From: Natronococcus sp. CG52
Lineage (GTDB): Archaea; Halobacteriota; Halobacteria; Halobacteriales; Natrialbaceae
Assembly (NCBI RefSeq): GCF_023913515.1
Contig: NZ_CP099391.1
Span: forward strand, 744,001 to 808,000
Length of the DNA stretch: 64,000 nucleotides
Direction of reading: 5' to 3'
Shown piece by piece: positions 19,011 to 26,825 of this stretch (positions within the stretch are counted from its first letter, which is position 1; every line of letters starts with the position of its first letter). A program made the translations under genes and the position numbers. The notes beneath the pieces were generated by a model. It worked only from the letters and a program-made list of their open reading frames with translations, was not told where the DNA came from and searched no databases.

Positions 19011-20366
19011 CTACTCGATCCTGCCACCGGCGATCGCGACGTCGATCGTGTCGCTCGAATCGTCGGGGACGTCGACGACGACCTCCACCGAGCGCCGAAC
19101 TCCGTCTCGAGCCCGACCCGGGTCGTCATCGGGCTCGACCTCGAAGCGCCGACGCTCGTCGTCGATATCGAGCCAGTAGCTGCCCGGCTCGCTCGCCGCG
19201 ACGACGACCGTCGCCGCCACTCGTCTGCCGGGACGAGGCTGATCCTCGAACGTGACCGACTCGAGTTCGAGCGCCGGACCCTCGAGGTCGACCTCGACCG
19301 AGTGCTCGAACGTAGTCGTGTAGACGGGCGCGTCCCGTTCGTCGTCACCGTCGTCCTCGTCCGGCTCTCCGGTGAGAATTTCGACGCCGAGTTCCCGCTC
19401 GACGTTGGCGATCCGGTTGCAGATCGTCTGTTCGGCCGAGCCGGCGAACAGCAGGCCGACGAGCGCCCCGTCCTCGAGAAAGACGGCCGAGCCGCTGTCG
19501 CCGCCCTCCGACATGTGACCGGCGATCAGCTGCTCGCGAAGGGTGACGGTGCCGTGCTCGCCGCCGAACTCGACGCTGACGCTCGCACTCGTCGACTCCA
19601 CCGTCGCACTCGTGACGCCCGTCGTTCGGCCGGTCTTCGTGACCGTCTCACCCCGAAGCTCGTCGTAGTCGTCGCGCCGAACGTCGGTCGGCCACTCCTC
19701 CTCGAGTCCGTAGTAGGTCGCCGACTCGCGTTCGAGTTCGACGGAACGGGCGGCGACGTCGACCCGAACGCCGTCCTCGATCGGGACGTAGCCGACGAGA
19801 TCGCCGACCTCGTCGTCGTGGCCTCCGCCGTCGTGCGGAGCGGGCTGGAGAACCGGTTCGCCGAAGTCGGCCTCGTTCGAGCGCGCGTACACGTGATTGT
19901 TCGACAGTCGAACGAGATCCCCCGGCTCGGCGACGTCGCTCCAGACCGCCTCGCTCGCGTCGTCAGTGGTCTCGTCCGCGTCCTCACCGGGCTCGTTCGC
20001 GATTCGAGCGGGATACGGTCCGCCCGTCCCCGCAGTCGAGTTCGCGTTGATCTCGCTCACGCCGGCCGGGACCGGCCGGTGGCGGTCGCCGCGGTCCTCG
20101 AGCGCCTCTGGAGCCGGCTCGAGAATCGACAGCGCGTCGTATCCGTCGCGGTCCTCGTCGTAGCCGGCGTCGACGACGTCGACGGTGACGTCCGCGTCGG
20201 TTTCGACCTCCGTGATGCGCTTTTCGACGTCGTCCTCGTCGTCGAGCGCGCCGGGCGGGAGCTTCCGGGAGACGAAGACCCGAACCCTGTCCTCGCGCTC
20301 GTCGTAGTCGACGCCGATCACGTTCCGACACTCGAGGAGGTACTCGAAATCCCGCGTCGTAGGCAT
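19011..20366 (-). CDS. Trypsin-like serine protease-fold protein
   Basis: 451 residues. After an N-terminal region with a conserved-looking [20 protein letters not shown] stretch (about 13-32), a chymotrypsin-fold domain follows. A plausible catalytic triad is visible: His158 in LSNNHVYA, Asp203 in [10 protein letters not shown], Ser291 in [10 protein letters not shown]. No signal peptide is seen, so it is probably cytosolic or membrane-associated. The last 110 residues (after the protease domain) form a beta-rich region. Members of this haloarchaeal group are largely uncharacterised; proteolytic activity is inferred from the triad. The start [10 protein letters not shown] at 20366 is preferred over the extension from 20423. 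Confidence 0.75.
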   Translation of the reverse strand: MPTTRDFEYLLECRNVIGVDYDEREDRVRVFVSRKLPPGALDDEDDVEKRITEVETDADVTVDVVDAGYDEDRDGYDALSILEPAPEALEDRGDRHRPVPAGVSEINANSTAGTGGPYPARIANEPGEDADETTDDASEAVWSDVAEPGDLVRLSNNHVYARSNEADFGEPVLQPAPHDGGGHDDEVGDLVGYVPIEDGVRVDVAARSVELERESATYYGLEEEWPTDVRRDDYDELRGETVTKTGRTTGVTSATVESTSASVSVEFGGEHGTVTLREQLIAGHMSEGGDSGSAVFLEDGALVGLLFAGSAEQTICNRIANVERELGVEILTGEPDEDDGDDERDAPVYTTTFEHSVEVDLEGPALELESVTFEDQPRPGRRVAATVVVAASEPGSYWLDIDDERRRFEVEPDDDPGRARDGVRRSVEVVVDVPDDSSDTIDVAIAGGRIE

Positions 20367-20483
20367 AATTGAAGGTACAACCGGTTCGTACCGAACGGGC
20401 TTAGTCGTGTGGTCCAGTCTCACGGACCGAGACGAGGGTTCGTTTCAGCCCACTTATGGGGGTGGGACTACTTCGTCTCGAGT

Positions 20484-20489
20484 AGGTGG
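20484..20489 (+). promoter_or_regulatory. Shine-Dalgarno site for the phosphoribosyltransferase
   Basis: AGGTGG seven nt before the ATG at 20497; it decides this start over the ATG or GTG positions upstream. Confidence 0.55.
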
Positions 20490-20496
20490 CCACCAG

Positions 20497-21192
20497 ATGT
20501 CCGACCTACCGGACGATTTCGACTGTACGATAACGAACTGGGACTACATCTACAGCCTCTGTCGCGACGTCAGCGACGAGGTGCGCCGGGACGACTTCGA
20601 ACCCGACGTCATCGTCGCACTCGCCCGCGGCGGCTGGTTCGCGGGCCGCTGTATCTGTGACTTCCTGGGACTCGACGACCTGACGAGCCTGAAGATGGAA
20701 CACTACGTCGGCACGGCACAGAAGACCGGCGAGCCGACCGTTCGCTACCCGATGCCCGAGGGCAGCGTCGAGGGGAAGGACGTTCTCATCATCGACGACA
20801 TCGCCGACACCGGCGGCTCGATCGAACGCGCCTACGAGTACGTCGACGACCGCAACGCCGGCGAGGTTCGCACCGCGACCCTCCAGTTGCTCCGGACCAG
20901 CGAGTACGAACCCGACTACGTCGGCGAGCGACTCGAGGAGTGGACCTGGGTCGTCTACCCGTGGAACTTCATCGAGGACATGGTCGACCTGGTCTCCGGC
21001 GCGATGGAACGGGCCGACCAGGAGGAGTTCACGACCGACGCCATTCGTCACTACCTCTCGGAGTACCACGGCGTCGAGCGCATGGAGATGGAGATCGCTC
21101 AGCCCGACCGCCTCCAGGAGGTTCTCACGGAGATGGAGCGCCGAGGCGTCCTCGAGATGGCTAACCACGGCGAGTGGGTACTGGTCGAGTGA
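20497..21192 (+). CDS. Purine-type phosphoribosyltransferase
   Basis: 231 residues. Type I phosphoribosyltransferase core with the PRPP loop VLIIDDIADTGGSIERA and an N-terminal segment (IVALARGGWFAGRCICDFLG) typical of the xanthine/hypoxanthine-type enzymes that attach PRPP to a free purine base for salvage. A C-terminal helical extension (about 160-231) is unusual compared with 150-190 residue homologues. The exact base is unknown. The HD-hydrolase gene starts six nt after its stop, so the two form an operon joining base salvage with nucleotide hydrolysis. Confidence 0.82.
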   Translation: MSDLPDDFDCTITNWDYIYSLCRDVSDEVRRDDFEPDVIVALARGGWFAGRCICDFLGLDDLTSLKMEHYVGTAQKTGEPTVRYPMPEGSVEGKDVLIIDDIADTGGSIERAYEYVDDRNAGEVRTATLQLLRTSEYEPDYVGERLEEWTWVVYPWNFIEDMVDLVSGAMERADQEEFTTDAIRHYLSEYHGVERMEMEIAQPDRLQEVLTEMERRGVLEMANHGEWVLVE

Positions 21193-21198
21193 GTTGCC

Positions 21199-21867
21199 GT
21201 GAGCGACGGTCCCGGTACCGACGCGGAGTCGGACGTTGATCCCGACCCGAATTCGGATCGCGGACGCGGTGTCGAGGCCGTCCTCCGGGCGTTCGCGCTG
21301 AAAGACGAGGGGCGCACCGGGTGGCAACTCCGCGGCGTCGACGACCCCGAATCGGTCGCCGACCACACGTGGGGCGTCTGCCTGCTGTGTCTGTTCTACG
21401 CGCCCCTCGCGGAGGTCGACCGCGACCGTGCGCTCCGGATGGCCGTCCTTCACGACCTCGCGGAGGCCGAGACGGGCGACTTCCCGACTCGTGCCGACAC
21501 GACGGCCGAGACGATCGACTCCGCAGCGAAGGAGCGTCTCGAGCGAGCGGCCATTACGGAGTTGCTCGAGCCGTTCGACGACGACCTTCGCGGGCTGTGG
21601 GAGGCGTACGAGGACCGCGAGACCGAGACGGCGCGCTTCGTCAAGGACATGGATCTCGTCGATATGTGTCTGCAGGCCGTTCGATACGAACGCGAGCGTC
21701 GGTACGATCCGACCGCGGATCCGGACGACCGTCTTTCCGAGTACGACCACCTCGACGAGTTCTTCGCGACGGCCGAGCCTCGGGTCCGGACCGACGTGGG
21801 CCGCGAACTGTTCGAGGACGCGTTCGAGCGGTACGAAGCGGCGAAACGGTCCCCCGAGGGAGACTGA
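21199..21867 (+). CDS. HD-domain hydrolase, YfbR/5'-deoxynucleotidase-like
   Basis: 222 residues with GTG start. The HD metal site is visible: VADHTWGVCLLCLFY supplies the first histidine, AVLHDLAEAETGD the HD pair and a later aspartate (KDMDLVDM) completes it. The closest families are the YfbR/HDDC2 5'-deoxynucleoside monophosphatases. It follows the phosphoribosyltransferase by six nt and therefore probably belongs to nucleotide salvage. The stop codon ends at 21867, exactly where the stop of the MATE gene on the other strand begins. Confidence 0.83.
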   Translation: MSDGPGTDAESDVDPDPNSDRGRGVEAVLRAFALKDEGRTGWQLRGVDDPESVADHTWGVCLLCLFYAPLAEVDRDRALRMAVLHDLAEAETGDFPTRADTTAETIDSAAKERLERAAITELLEPFDDDLRGLWEAYEDRETETARFVKDMDLVDMCLQAVRYERERRYDPTADPDDRLSEYDHLDEFFATAEPRVRTDVGRELFEDAFERYEAAKRSPEGD

Positions 21868-23421
21868 TTACTCCGCCGGCGTTCCGGTGGTCGAGTCGGC
21901 TTCGTCGTCCTGCTCTCGAGGCTCGTCGGCGTCCGCTTTCCGGGCTTGCTCGTCGTCTTCGTCCACGATCGACTCCTTCCAGGTGCCGCGGGTGAACCAC
22001 GCGATGGCCGCCAGCGCGCCGACGACGTCGCCGGCGACGACGCCGATCCAGATCCCCGTCGTCCCCCAGCCGGCGACGAAGATGAGGTAGTAGCTTACGG
22101 GCACGCGCGCGATCCAGAGCGTGACCACCGAGAAGACCAGCGCGGTCTTCGTGTTCCCCGCGCCGCGGAACGCCCCGAGGATCACCTGCAGCACGCCCAT
22201 GAAGACGAACATAACCGCGGCGATCTGCAGGTAGGTAGTCCCGTAGGCGAGGGTGTCCGCTCGCCCCTCCACGTCGGCCGTGAGAAACACGCCGACGATC
22301 GGCTCCGGGAACAGGAACGCGATCGCTCCCGCCGCGAGCATGATTCCGGCGATCGCGCTCGAGGCGAGCCACGTCGCCCGCTCGGCGCGGTCGGGTTTCT
22401 CGGCGCCGAGGTTCTGGCCGACGATCGTGTCGGTCGCCTGCCCCATCCCCATCGCGGGGAGAAACGCCAGCGAGATGAGTCGGTTTCCGAGTCCGTAAGC
22501 CGCGACGACCGCGGGCGGAAACGTCGCGACCATCGCCGTCATCGAGATCATCGCGAGCGAACTCATCGACTGCTCGGCCGCCGTCGGGACGCCCAGTCGA
22601 GTGATCTTCGAGACGTACTCGAGACGCGGAACGAGGTGGTCGGCCTCGATGTCGGGCCCGACGTCCGTGTAGAACAGGACGTAGAACCCGATTCCGGTGG
22701 CGATCGCCCGTGAGATAACCGTCGCGACCGCGGCGCCCTGAATCTCGAGGCGGGGGAACGGTCCGACGCCGAAGATCAACAGCGGGTCGATCGCGAGGTT
22801 GATCAGGACGCTGACGAACATCACGCGCATCGGGGCGTGAGTGTTGCCGTAGCCGCGCATCAGCGAGACGAAGATGAAGAAGCCGAACAGGAACGGCATC
22901 CCGAGGAAGAACACCCGCATGTAGTCGCCCGCGAGCGGGACGATCCGGGCCTGCGTCTCGGGGTCCGCGGGCAACAGCGCGAGCATCGGATCGGTCAGGA
23001 AGTAGCCCGCGATGCCGAGGACGATCGCGACGATCGAGATGAACGAGAGCGTCTGTCCGGCGATCAGTCCGCCCTCGCCGCTCTCGGCGCCGGTGTGCTG
23101 TGCGACGAGGATCGCTCCCGCCGCGGTGAAGCCGCCGCCGATCGAGATCAGGAAGAAGATCAACGGAAACGCCAGGCTGAGCGCGCCGACGGCGTCGGGC
23201 GAGAGCGCACCGAGCCAGAAGGTGTCGCCGACGTTGTAGGCGACCTGCAGCAGCTGGATGACGACCAGCGGCCAGGCGAGCCTGAACATCGGCCGTATAA
23301 GGTCCCCGTCGGTGAGGTCCCCCGCGTCCTCCGCATCGTCTGCGTCGTCCGCCCCTCCGAGGTTTTCCGCGCTGCTCGTCGCCGGGGCTCCGTCCTCGTC
23401 GGCGTCCTGCTCGGAGGGCAT
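21868..23421 (-). CDS. MATE-family multidrug/sodium exporter
   Basis: 517 residues with twelve membrane helices in two homologous halves (DLIRPMFRLAWPLVVIQLLQ; RLGVPTAAEQSMSSLAMISM), the MATE pattern. Such proteins expel cationic organic compounds in exchange for Na+ or H+; Na+ is likely in a halophile. Hydrophilic acidic tails at both ends (about 45 residues at the N-terminus) are common in haloarchaeal membrane proteins. The start is the ATG at 23421 (MPSEQDADED). The extension from 23475 reads through a region with no support. Confidence 0.9.
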   Translation of the reverse strand: MPSEQDADEDGAPATSSAENLGGADDADDAEDAGDLTDGDLIRPMFRLAWPLVVIQLLQVAYNVGDTFWLGALSPDAVGALSLAFPLIFFLISIGGGFTAAGAILVAQHTGAESGEGGLIAGQTLSFISIVAIVLGIAGYFLTDPMLALLPADPETQARIVPLAGDYMRVFFLGMPFLFGFFIFVSLMRGYGNTHAPMRVMFVSVLINLAIDPLLIFGVGPFPRLEIQGAAVATVISRAIATGIGFYVLFYTDVGPDIEADHLVPRLEYVSKITRLGVPTAAEQSMSSLAMISMTAMVATFPPAVVAAYGLGNRLISLAFLPAMGMGQATDTIVGQNLGAEKPDRAERATWLASSAIAGIMLAAGAIAFLFPEPIVGVFLTADVEGRADTLAYGTTYLQIAAVMFVFMGVLQVILGAFRGAGNTKTALVFSVVTLWIARVPVSYYLIFVAGWGTTGIWIGVVAGDVVGALAAIAWFTRGTWKESIVDEDDEQARKADADEPREQDDEADSTTGTPAE

Positions 23422-23574
23422 TACGGATCGAAATAGCACCCGACCCACTTGAACACTCGTGGAGAGTGATACCACACCTCGTATCGATCAGTCGATCGAT
23501 CGGCGGACGGGCGATTCAGCGGAAACCGCATCGAACCCGTATCGTTTACGTCCTCGCCCGCGCGAGGTGTGGGC

Positions 23575-24429
23575 ATGACCATCGGCGTCATCGGCGGAAG
23601 CGGTATCTACGAGGCACTGCCACTCGAGAAGGTCTCCACGAAGTCGGTCTCGACCCCGTACGGAGAACCGAGCGAGGACGTCACCCTCGGCGAACTCGGG
23701 GGGCGAGAGGTCGCGTTCCTCCCGCGACACGGCCAGAACCACCAGCACACGCCGACGGGAGCGGGCTACCGGGCGAACATTTACGCGCTGAAGTCCGTCG
23801 GCGTCGATCGCGTGATCGCGACCAACGCGGTCGGCAGCCTCCGGGAGGAGTTGCCTCCGCGGACGCTCGTCGTTCCGGACCAGATCTACGATCGGACGAA
23901 ACACCGCACGCCGACCTTCTTCGGCGACGGGATGGTCGTCCACATGAGCTTCGCCGAACCGTACTGTCCCGAGATGGTCGGCCACCTCGCCGAGTCGGCA
24001 CGGGAGGCGACCGACGCCGACGTCTCGGAGGACGGTACCTACGTCTGTATCGAGGGACCGCAGTACTCGACGAAAGCCGAGAGCGAGTTCTACCGCGAAC
24101 AGGGCTGGGACATCGTCGGGATGACGACCATCCCGGAGGCGAAACTGGCTCGGGAGGCCGAGTTGAGTTACGCGACCGTCGCCGGCGTCACCGACTACGA
24201 TGTCTGGAAGGACGACAGCGAGGTGAGCCTCGAGGAGGTACTCGAGAACGCCGAGGCCAACCAGGAGTCGATCAATGCGGTCGTCGAACACGCGATTCGG
24301 ACGATGCCCGAGGACTTCGAGAGCGAGGCCTGGAGCGCACTCGAGGGAACGATCAACACGCCGACCGACGCCATTCCGGCGGAGACCCGCGAGCGGGCCG
24401 ACCTGTTGGCCGGCGAATATCTCGACTAG
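23575..24429 (+). CDS. mtnP: S-methyl-5'-thioadenosine phosphorylase
   Basis: Cleaves methylthioadenosine with phosphate to adenine and methylthioribose 1-phosphate, feeding methionine and purine salvage. 284 residues. Landmarks: MTIGVIGGSGIYE (phosphate loop), FLPRHGQNHQHTPTGAGYRA, YVCIEGPQYSTKAES, and TDYDVWKDD at the base-binding site, where MTA phosphorylases have aspartates rather than the PNP residues. The ATG at 23575 is chosen over a GTG six nt upstream. The adenine product could be used by the phosphoribosyltransferase at 20.5 kb, but that link is inference. Confidence 0.94.
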   Translation: MTIGVIGGSGIYEALPLEKVSTKSVSTPYGEPSEDVTLGELGGREVAFLPRHGQNHQHTPTGAGYRANIYALKSVGVDRVIATNAVGSLREELPPRTLVVPDQIYDRTKHRTPTFFGDGMVVHMSFAEPYCPEMVGHLAESAREATDADVSEDGTYVCIEGPQYSTKAESEFYREQGWDIVGMTTIPEAKLAREAELSYATVAGVTDYDVWKDDSEVSLEEVLENAEANQESINAVVEHAIRTMPEDFESEAWSALEGTINTPTDAIPAETRERADLLAGEYLD

Positions 24430-24491
24430 CGTTTCAGGAATAGAATACCGCGTGGGCGGTCCGCCGCCGGATTGTTCGCCTCCCAGAACAG

Positions 24492-24497
24492 TTTTTT
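24492..24497 (+). terminator. T-run terminator after mtnP
   Basis: Six T residues about 60 nt downstream of the mtnP stop, in line with archaeal poly-U termination; no strong hairpin is needed. Confidence 0.45.
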
Positions 24498-24868
24498 CGG
24501 AAAATCCGCGCGTTATTGATCGGCTACGAGACCCGTATCAACTTCTTATTGAGTTCCAGCGTTTTTTACTGGAGCCTCGATTTCGCCGTTGCCGGGACGC
24601 GAGTCCGTTATGGACACCCTACGCTATTGTAGTGAACCGCTACCATACCAAATAGCATTGGAACAACCCATATACCTCTTTCTACCATCTCTTTGAGTGC
24701 GAGATAATCTGACCCCGCTACGACCGTCAGTTCAACTCGACTGCCGATCGGTCGGCCTGACCGGCAGCCGGAGAAAGTATGGTGTTTGTGCAGTTTTATA
24801 CCTATTCTCGGCCCATTAGGCCACCATGTCTCCGTATATTTTCAAAAATACAGATTGTCACAGAAAGA

Positions 24869-24876
24869 TTTATGTA
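24869..24876 (+). promoter_or_regulatory. TATA box of the DUF7344 gene
   Basis: TTTATGTA centred at 24872; predicted transcription start near 24899, seven nt before the ATG at 24906. Confidence 0.55.
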
Positions 24877-24905
24877 TCTATAGACTTCATTATCGGGTGC
24901 AGAGC

Positions 24906-25520
24906 ATGACCCTCAAAACTGACCGTTCAGCCCACTCATCGGACGACCCTGCCCCCGAAGCAGAGTCGGGTGAGACGCCGAAACTCTCCAGCGACGAGAT
25001 CTTTCACATCCTCCAGACGAACCGCCGGCGGGACACGATTCGATATCTCCTCGAGGAGGACGGCCCCGTCAAGATGCGCGACGTTGCAGAGTACGTCGCC
25101 GCTCGCGAAAACGACACGACCGTCGCGAAACTGTCCTCGACGGAGCGACAGCGCGTCTACATCCCGCTGTACCAGTCGCACCTGCCGAAACTCGACGAAG
25201 AAGGTGTGATCGAGTACAACCAGCCGCGCGGAATCGTCCGTCCGACGGACCAGCTGGAAACCTTCGAGCCGTACATCAAGGCGACCGAGGACGGCGCGTC
25301 GAGTCTGGAAGCCCAGACGCCCGACGGCCGTACGGTCAAAGAGTACTACGTCACCGCAGTCGCCGCGAGTGCGAGTCTGCTGCTCGCATCCGTGGCCGGC
25401 ATCCTCACGATCCCGGGACTGGTTCTCGGAGCGATCATCACCGCGCTGTTCGCACTGATCACCCTCGTCACGAACCTGTCGCAGTTCGTCGAGTCCGTCA
25501 ACAGTATGACCCCTCAGTAA
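24906..25520 (+). CDS. DUF7344 winged-helix protein with two membrane helices
   Basis: 204 residues. The N-terminal part (about 25-130) is a DUF7344 domain, a winged-helix fold common in haloarchaeal regulators: LSSDEIFHILQTNRRRDTIR, then YQSHLPKLDEEGVIEYNQPR. The C-terminal 65 residues hold two membrane helices (about 152-195). It is therefore probably a membrane-tethered DNA-binding or sensor protein. The start at 24906 fits the TATA box at 24869; the frame continues upstream from 24786 but only into AT-rich promoter DNA. Two other DUF7344 proteins occur at 34.9 and 57.6 kb. Confidence 0.82.
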   Translation: MTLKTDRSAHSSDDPAPEAESGETPKLSSDEIFHILQTNRRRDTIRYLLEEDGPVKMRDVAEYVAARENDTTVAKLSSTERQRVYIPLYQSHLPKLDEEGVIEYNQPRGIVRPTDQLETFEPYIKATEDGASSLEAQTPDGRTVKEYYVTAVAASASLLLASVAGILTIPGLVLGAIITALFALITLVTNLSQFVESVNSMTPQ

Positions 25521-25607
25521 TCGACGATACCGACGCTGCCGAGACTTGCTGATATCTCTCTCGAAGCTACCCGAAGAGGATCGTCCGTTCTCCGTGCCGA
25601 CGTCGCG

Positions 25608-26825
25608 TTAGTTAGCGATCGCTCCGGAGGGGTCCGGATCGACCGTCGTCCGCTGAATCCAGAGATCACCGAACAGTTCGTCCTGTTCGAGCACGATTTC
25701 TCCCCGGTGGGCCAAGAAGAGCAGCGCGAGGTATGTCATCACGCGCGAGCCGCCGGTCTCATCGATCTCGGCGTAGAGGACCTCCTCGCGTCCTCGCTCG
25801 TAGCGGGACTCGAGTTCCGCCTCCACGTCTTCGATAACCCGGTCGATGTCTTCCTCGTGAGTCGTGTGCGTGACGTCGTCGCTCGTCGGCTCGTCGTCCA
25901 CCCGAAAGTCGTCGCCCGAGTGGTAGCTCAGCTCCTGAACGCCGCGGTCGTACCCCTGGGGGGAGTCGCTCGTATCGTAGCTCCGGGAGTCCTTCCACCA
26001 GGTGTCGCGCTCCGCGTCGCGAAGATCGCGCACCAGTTCGTCCAGCGTCTCGGGCTTGCCGCGGGCGTGCTTGCGCTCGAGTCGCCGCTCCATCTCCGCC
26101 TCGAGCCCCTCGACGGGGTCGAACGCCGGCGCTCCGTCGGAGTCGTCTACCGGGCCCTCGTCCGCGAACGGAGCCTCCCAGGGCGGAAGCTCCTCCTCTT
26201 CGGGTTCGTCCGGCGCGAACAGTTCGTCGCTTTTCATTCGCAACAGGACGCTCGCGTAGAACAGCGCTCGGCCGGACGTCCGCAGGTCGGCGTCGTCGAG
26301 CGCCTCGAGGAACTTGTCGGTTACCGCGACGATGTCGATGTCCCACGGATCGATCTCGCCGTCCTTGGCGAGCTGGACGAGGAGTTCGACGGGTTCGACC
26401 TCGTCGTCGTCGGCTTCCGACTCCTCCAGATCGGCTTCGCTGTCGGTGAACTCGAGCACCGAGCCGCCGTCCTCGCCCGGCGGGTCGCGGTCGTCGTGTC
26501 CGGCGATGTTCAGCGGGATGTCGTCGTCTGTGGAACGAGACGCGTCTCGGGACGACTCGCGCTCACCGCCGTCGGTTCGAACGGGGTGGCTCGAGCCGCG
26601 TGGCGGCTCGCTACCTCGCGGGCCACTCCGTTCCCCGTCTGCTCGCGGACCGTCGGTCCGCCCGCACGGTTCGAGGAACGCAGAGCGCCCCTCGCTGCTC
26701 GGTTTTTCCGAGGACCCCTTCGTCGTCTCCGACTCCTCGAACCCTTCGCTGCTCGCGGTTTCACCGCTCGCTTCTATCGAGGACCCCTTCGTCGTCTCCG
26801 ACTCCTCGGACTCCTCGCTAGTCAT
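25608..26825 (-). CDS. scpA: Segregation and condensation protein A (kleisin)
   Basis: Kleisin subunit that bridges the SMC heads for chromosome organisation. The 250-residue core (about residues 145-400) is ScpA: VELLVQLAKDGEIDPWDIDI, DKFLEALDDADLRTSGRALF, MKSDELFA and a C-terminal winged helix near TYLALLFLAHRGEIVLEQDE. Total length is 405 residues, against 230-290 usual, because of a low-complexity N-terminal extension (about 1-145) with the repeat ESETTKGSS twice and sequence encoded by palindromic DNA. The ATG overlaps the end of smc by eight nt, so the two are translationally coupled. A start inside the extension cannot be excluded. No scpB is adjacent. Confidence 0.88.
   Translation of the reverse strand: MTSEESEESETTKGSSIEASGETASSEGFEESETTKGSSEKPSSEGRSAFLEPCGRTDGPRADGERSGPRGSEPPRGSSHPVRTDGGERESSRDASRSTDDDIPLNIAGHDDRDPPGEDGGSVLEFTDSEADLEESEADDDEVEPVELLVQLAKDGEIDPWDIDIVAVTDKFLEALDDADLRTSGRALFYASVLLRMKSDELFAPDEPEEEELPPWEAPFADEGPVDDSDGAPAFDPVEGLEAEMERRLERKHARGKPETLDELVRDLRDAERDTWWKDSRSYDTSDSPQGYDRGVQELSYHSGDDFRVDDEPTSDDVTHTTHEEDIDRVIEDVEAELESRYERGREEVLYAEIDETGGSRVMTYLALLFLAHRGEIVLEQDELFGDLWIQRTTVDPDPSGAIAN
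26593..26660. repeat. Two perfect 3-nt-loop hairpins inside scpA
   Basis: GAGCCGC-GTG-GCGGCTC at 26593-26609 and CGGACC-GTC-GGTCCG at 26646-26660. The same architecture occurs in the clusters at 56.9, 59.2 and 63.0 kb, and GCACGGTTCG next to the second hairpin also recurs in the 59.2-kb cluster. Confidence 0.75.
26709..26739. repeat. 31-bp direct repeat in scpA, copy 1
   Basis: Identical to 26778-26808, offset by 69 nt (23 codons), so the copies are in the same reading frame and encode the repeated ESETTKGSS stretch. Confidence 0.85.
26778..26808. repeat. 31-bp direct repeat in scpA, copy 2
   Basis: Second copy of the 31-bp repeat at 26709-26739, close to the scpA start codon. Confidence 0.85.

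Larger units (their letters stand above)
24430..24905. other. 476-nt intergenic region, AT-richer than its surroundings
   Basis: Contains a T6 run at 24492-24497 just after mtnP, a CTGCCG/CGGCAG pair near 24740-24775, a second TATA-like box (GTTTTATACC near 24791-24800) whose transcript would start near 24823, and the promoter of the DUF7344 gene. No convincing protein is encoded. The lower GC content is typical of haloarchaeal control regions; a small RNA from the box at 24791 cannot be excluded. Confidence 0.5.

Noticed and set aside
24430-24655. A continuation of coding sequence downstream of mtnP
   Set aside because: The frame is chance overlap with mtnP out of frame and has no family features; the region is AT-richer and holds the T-run terminator.
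25608-26825. A new DNA-binding or defence protein suggested by the long N-terminus of ScpA
   Set aside because: The core is plainly ScpA; the extension is low-complexity and explained by repeat DNA.
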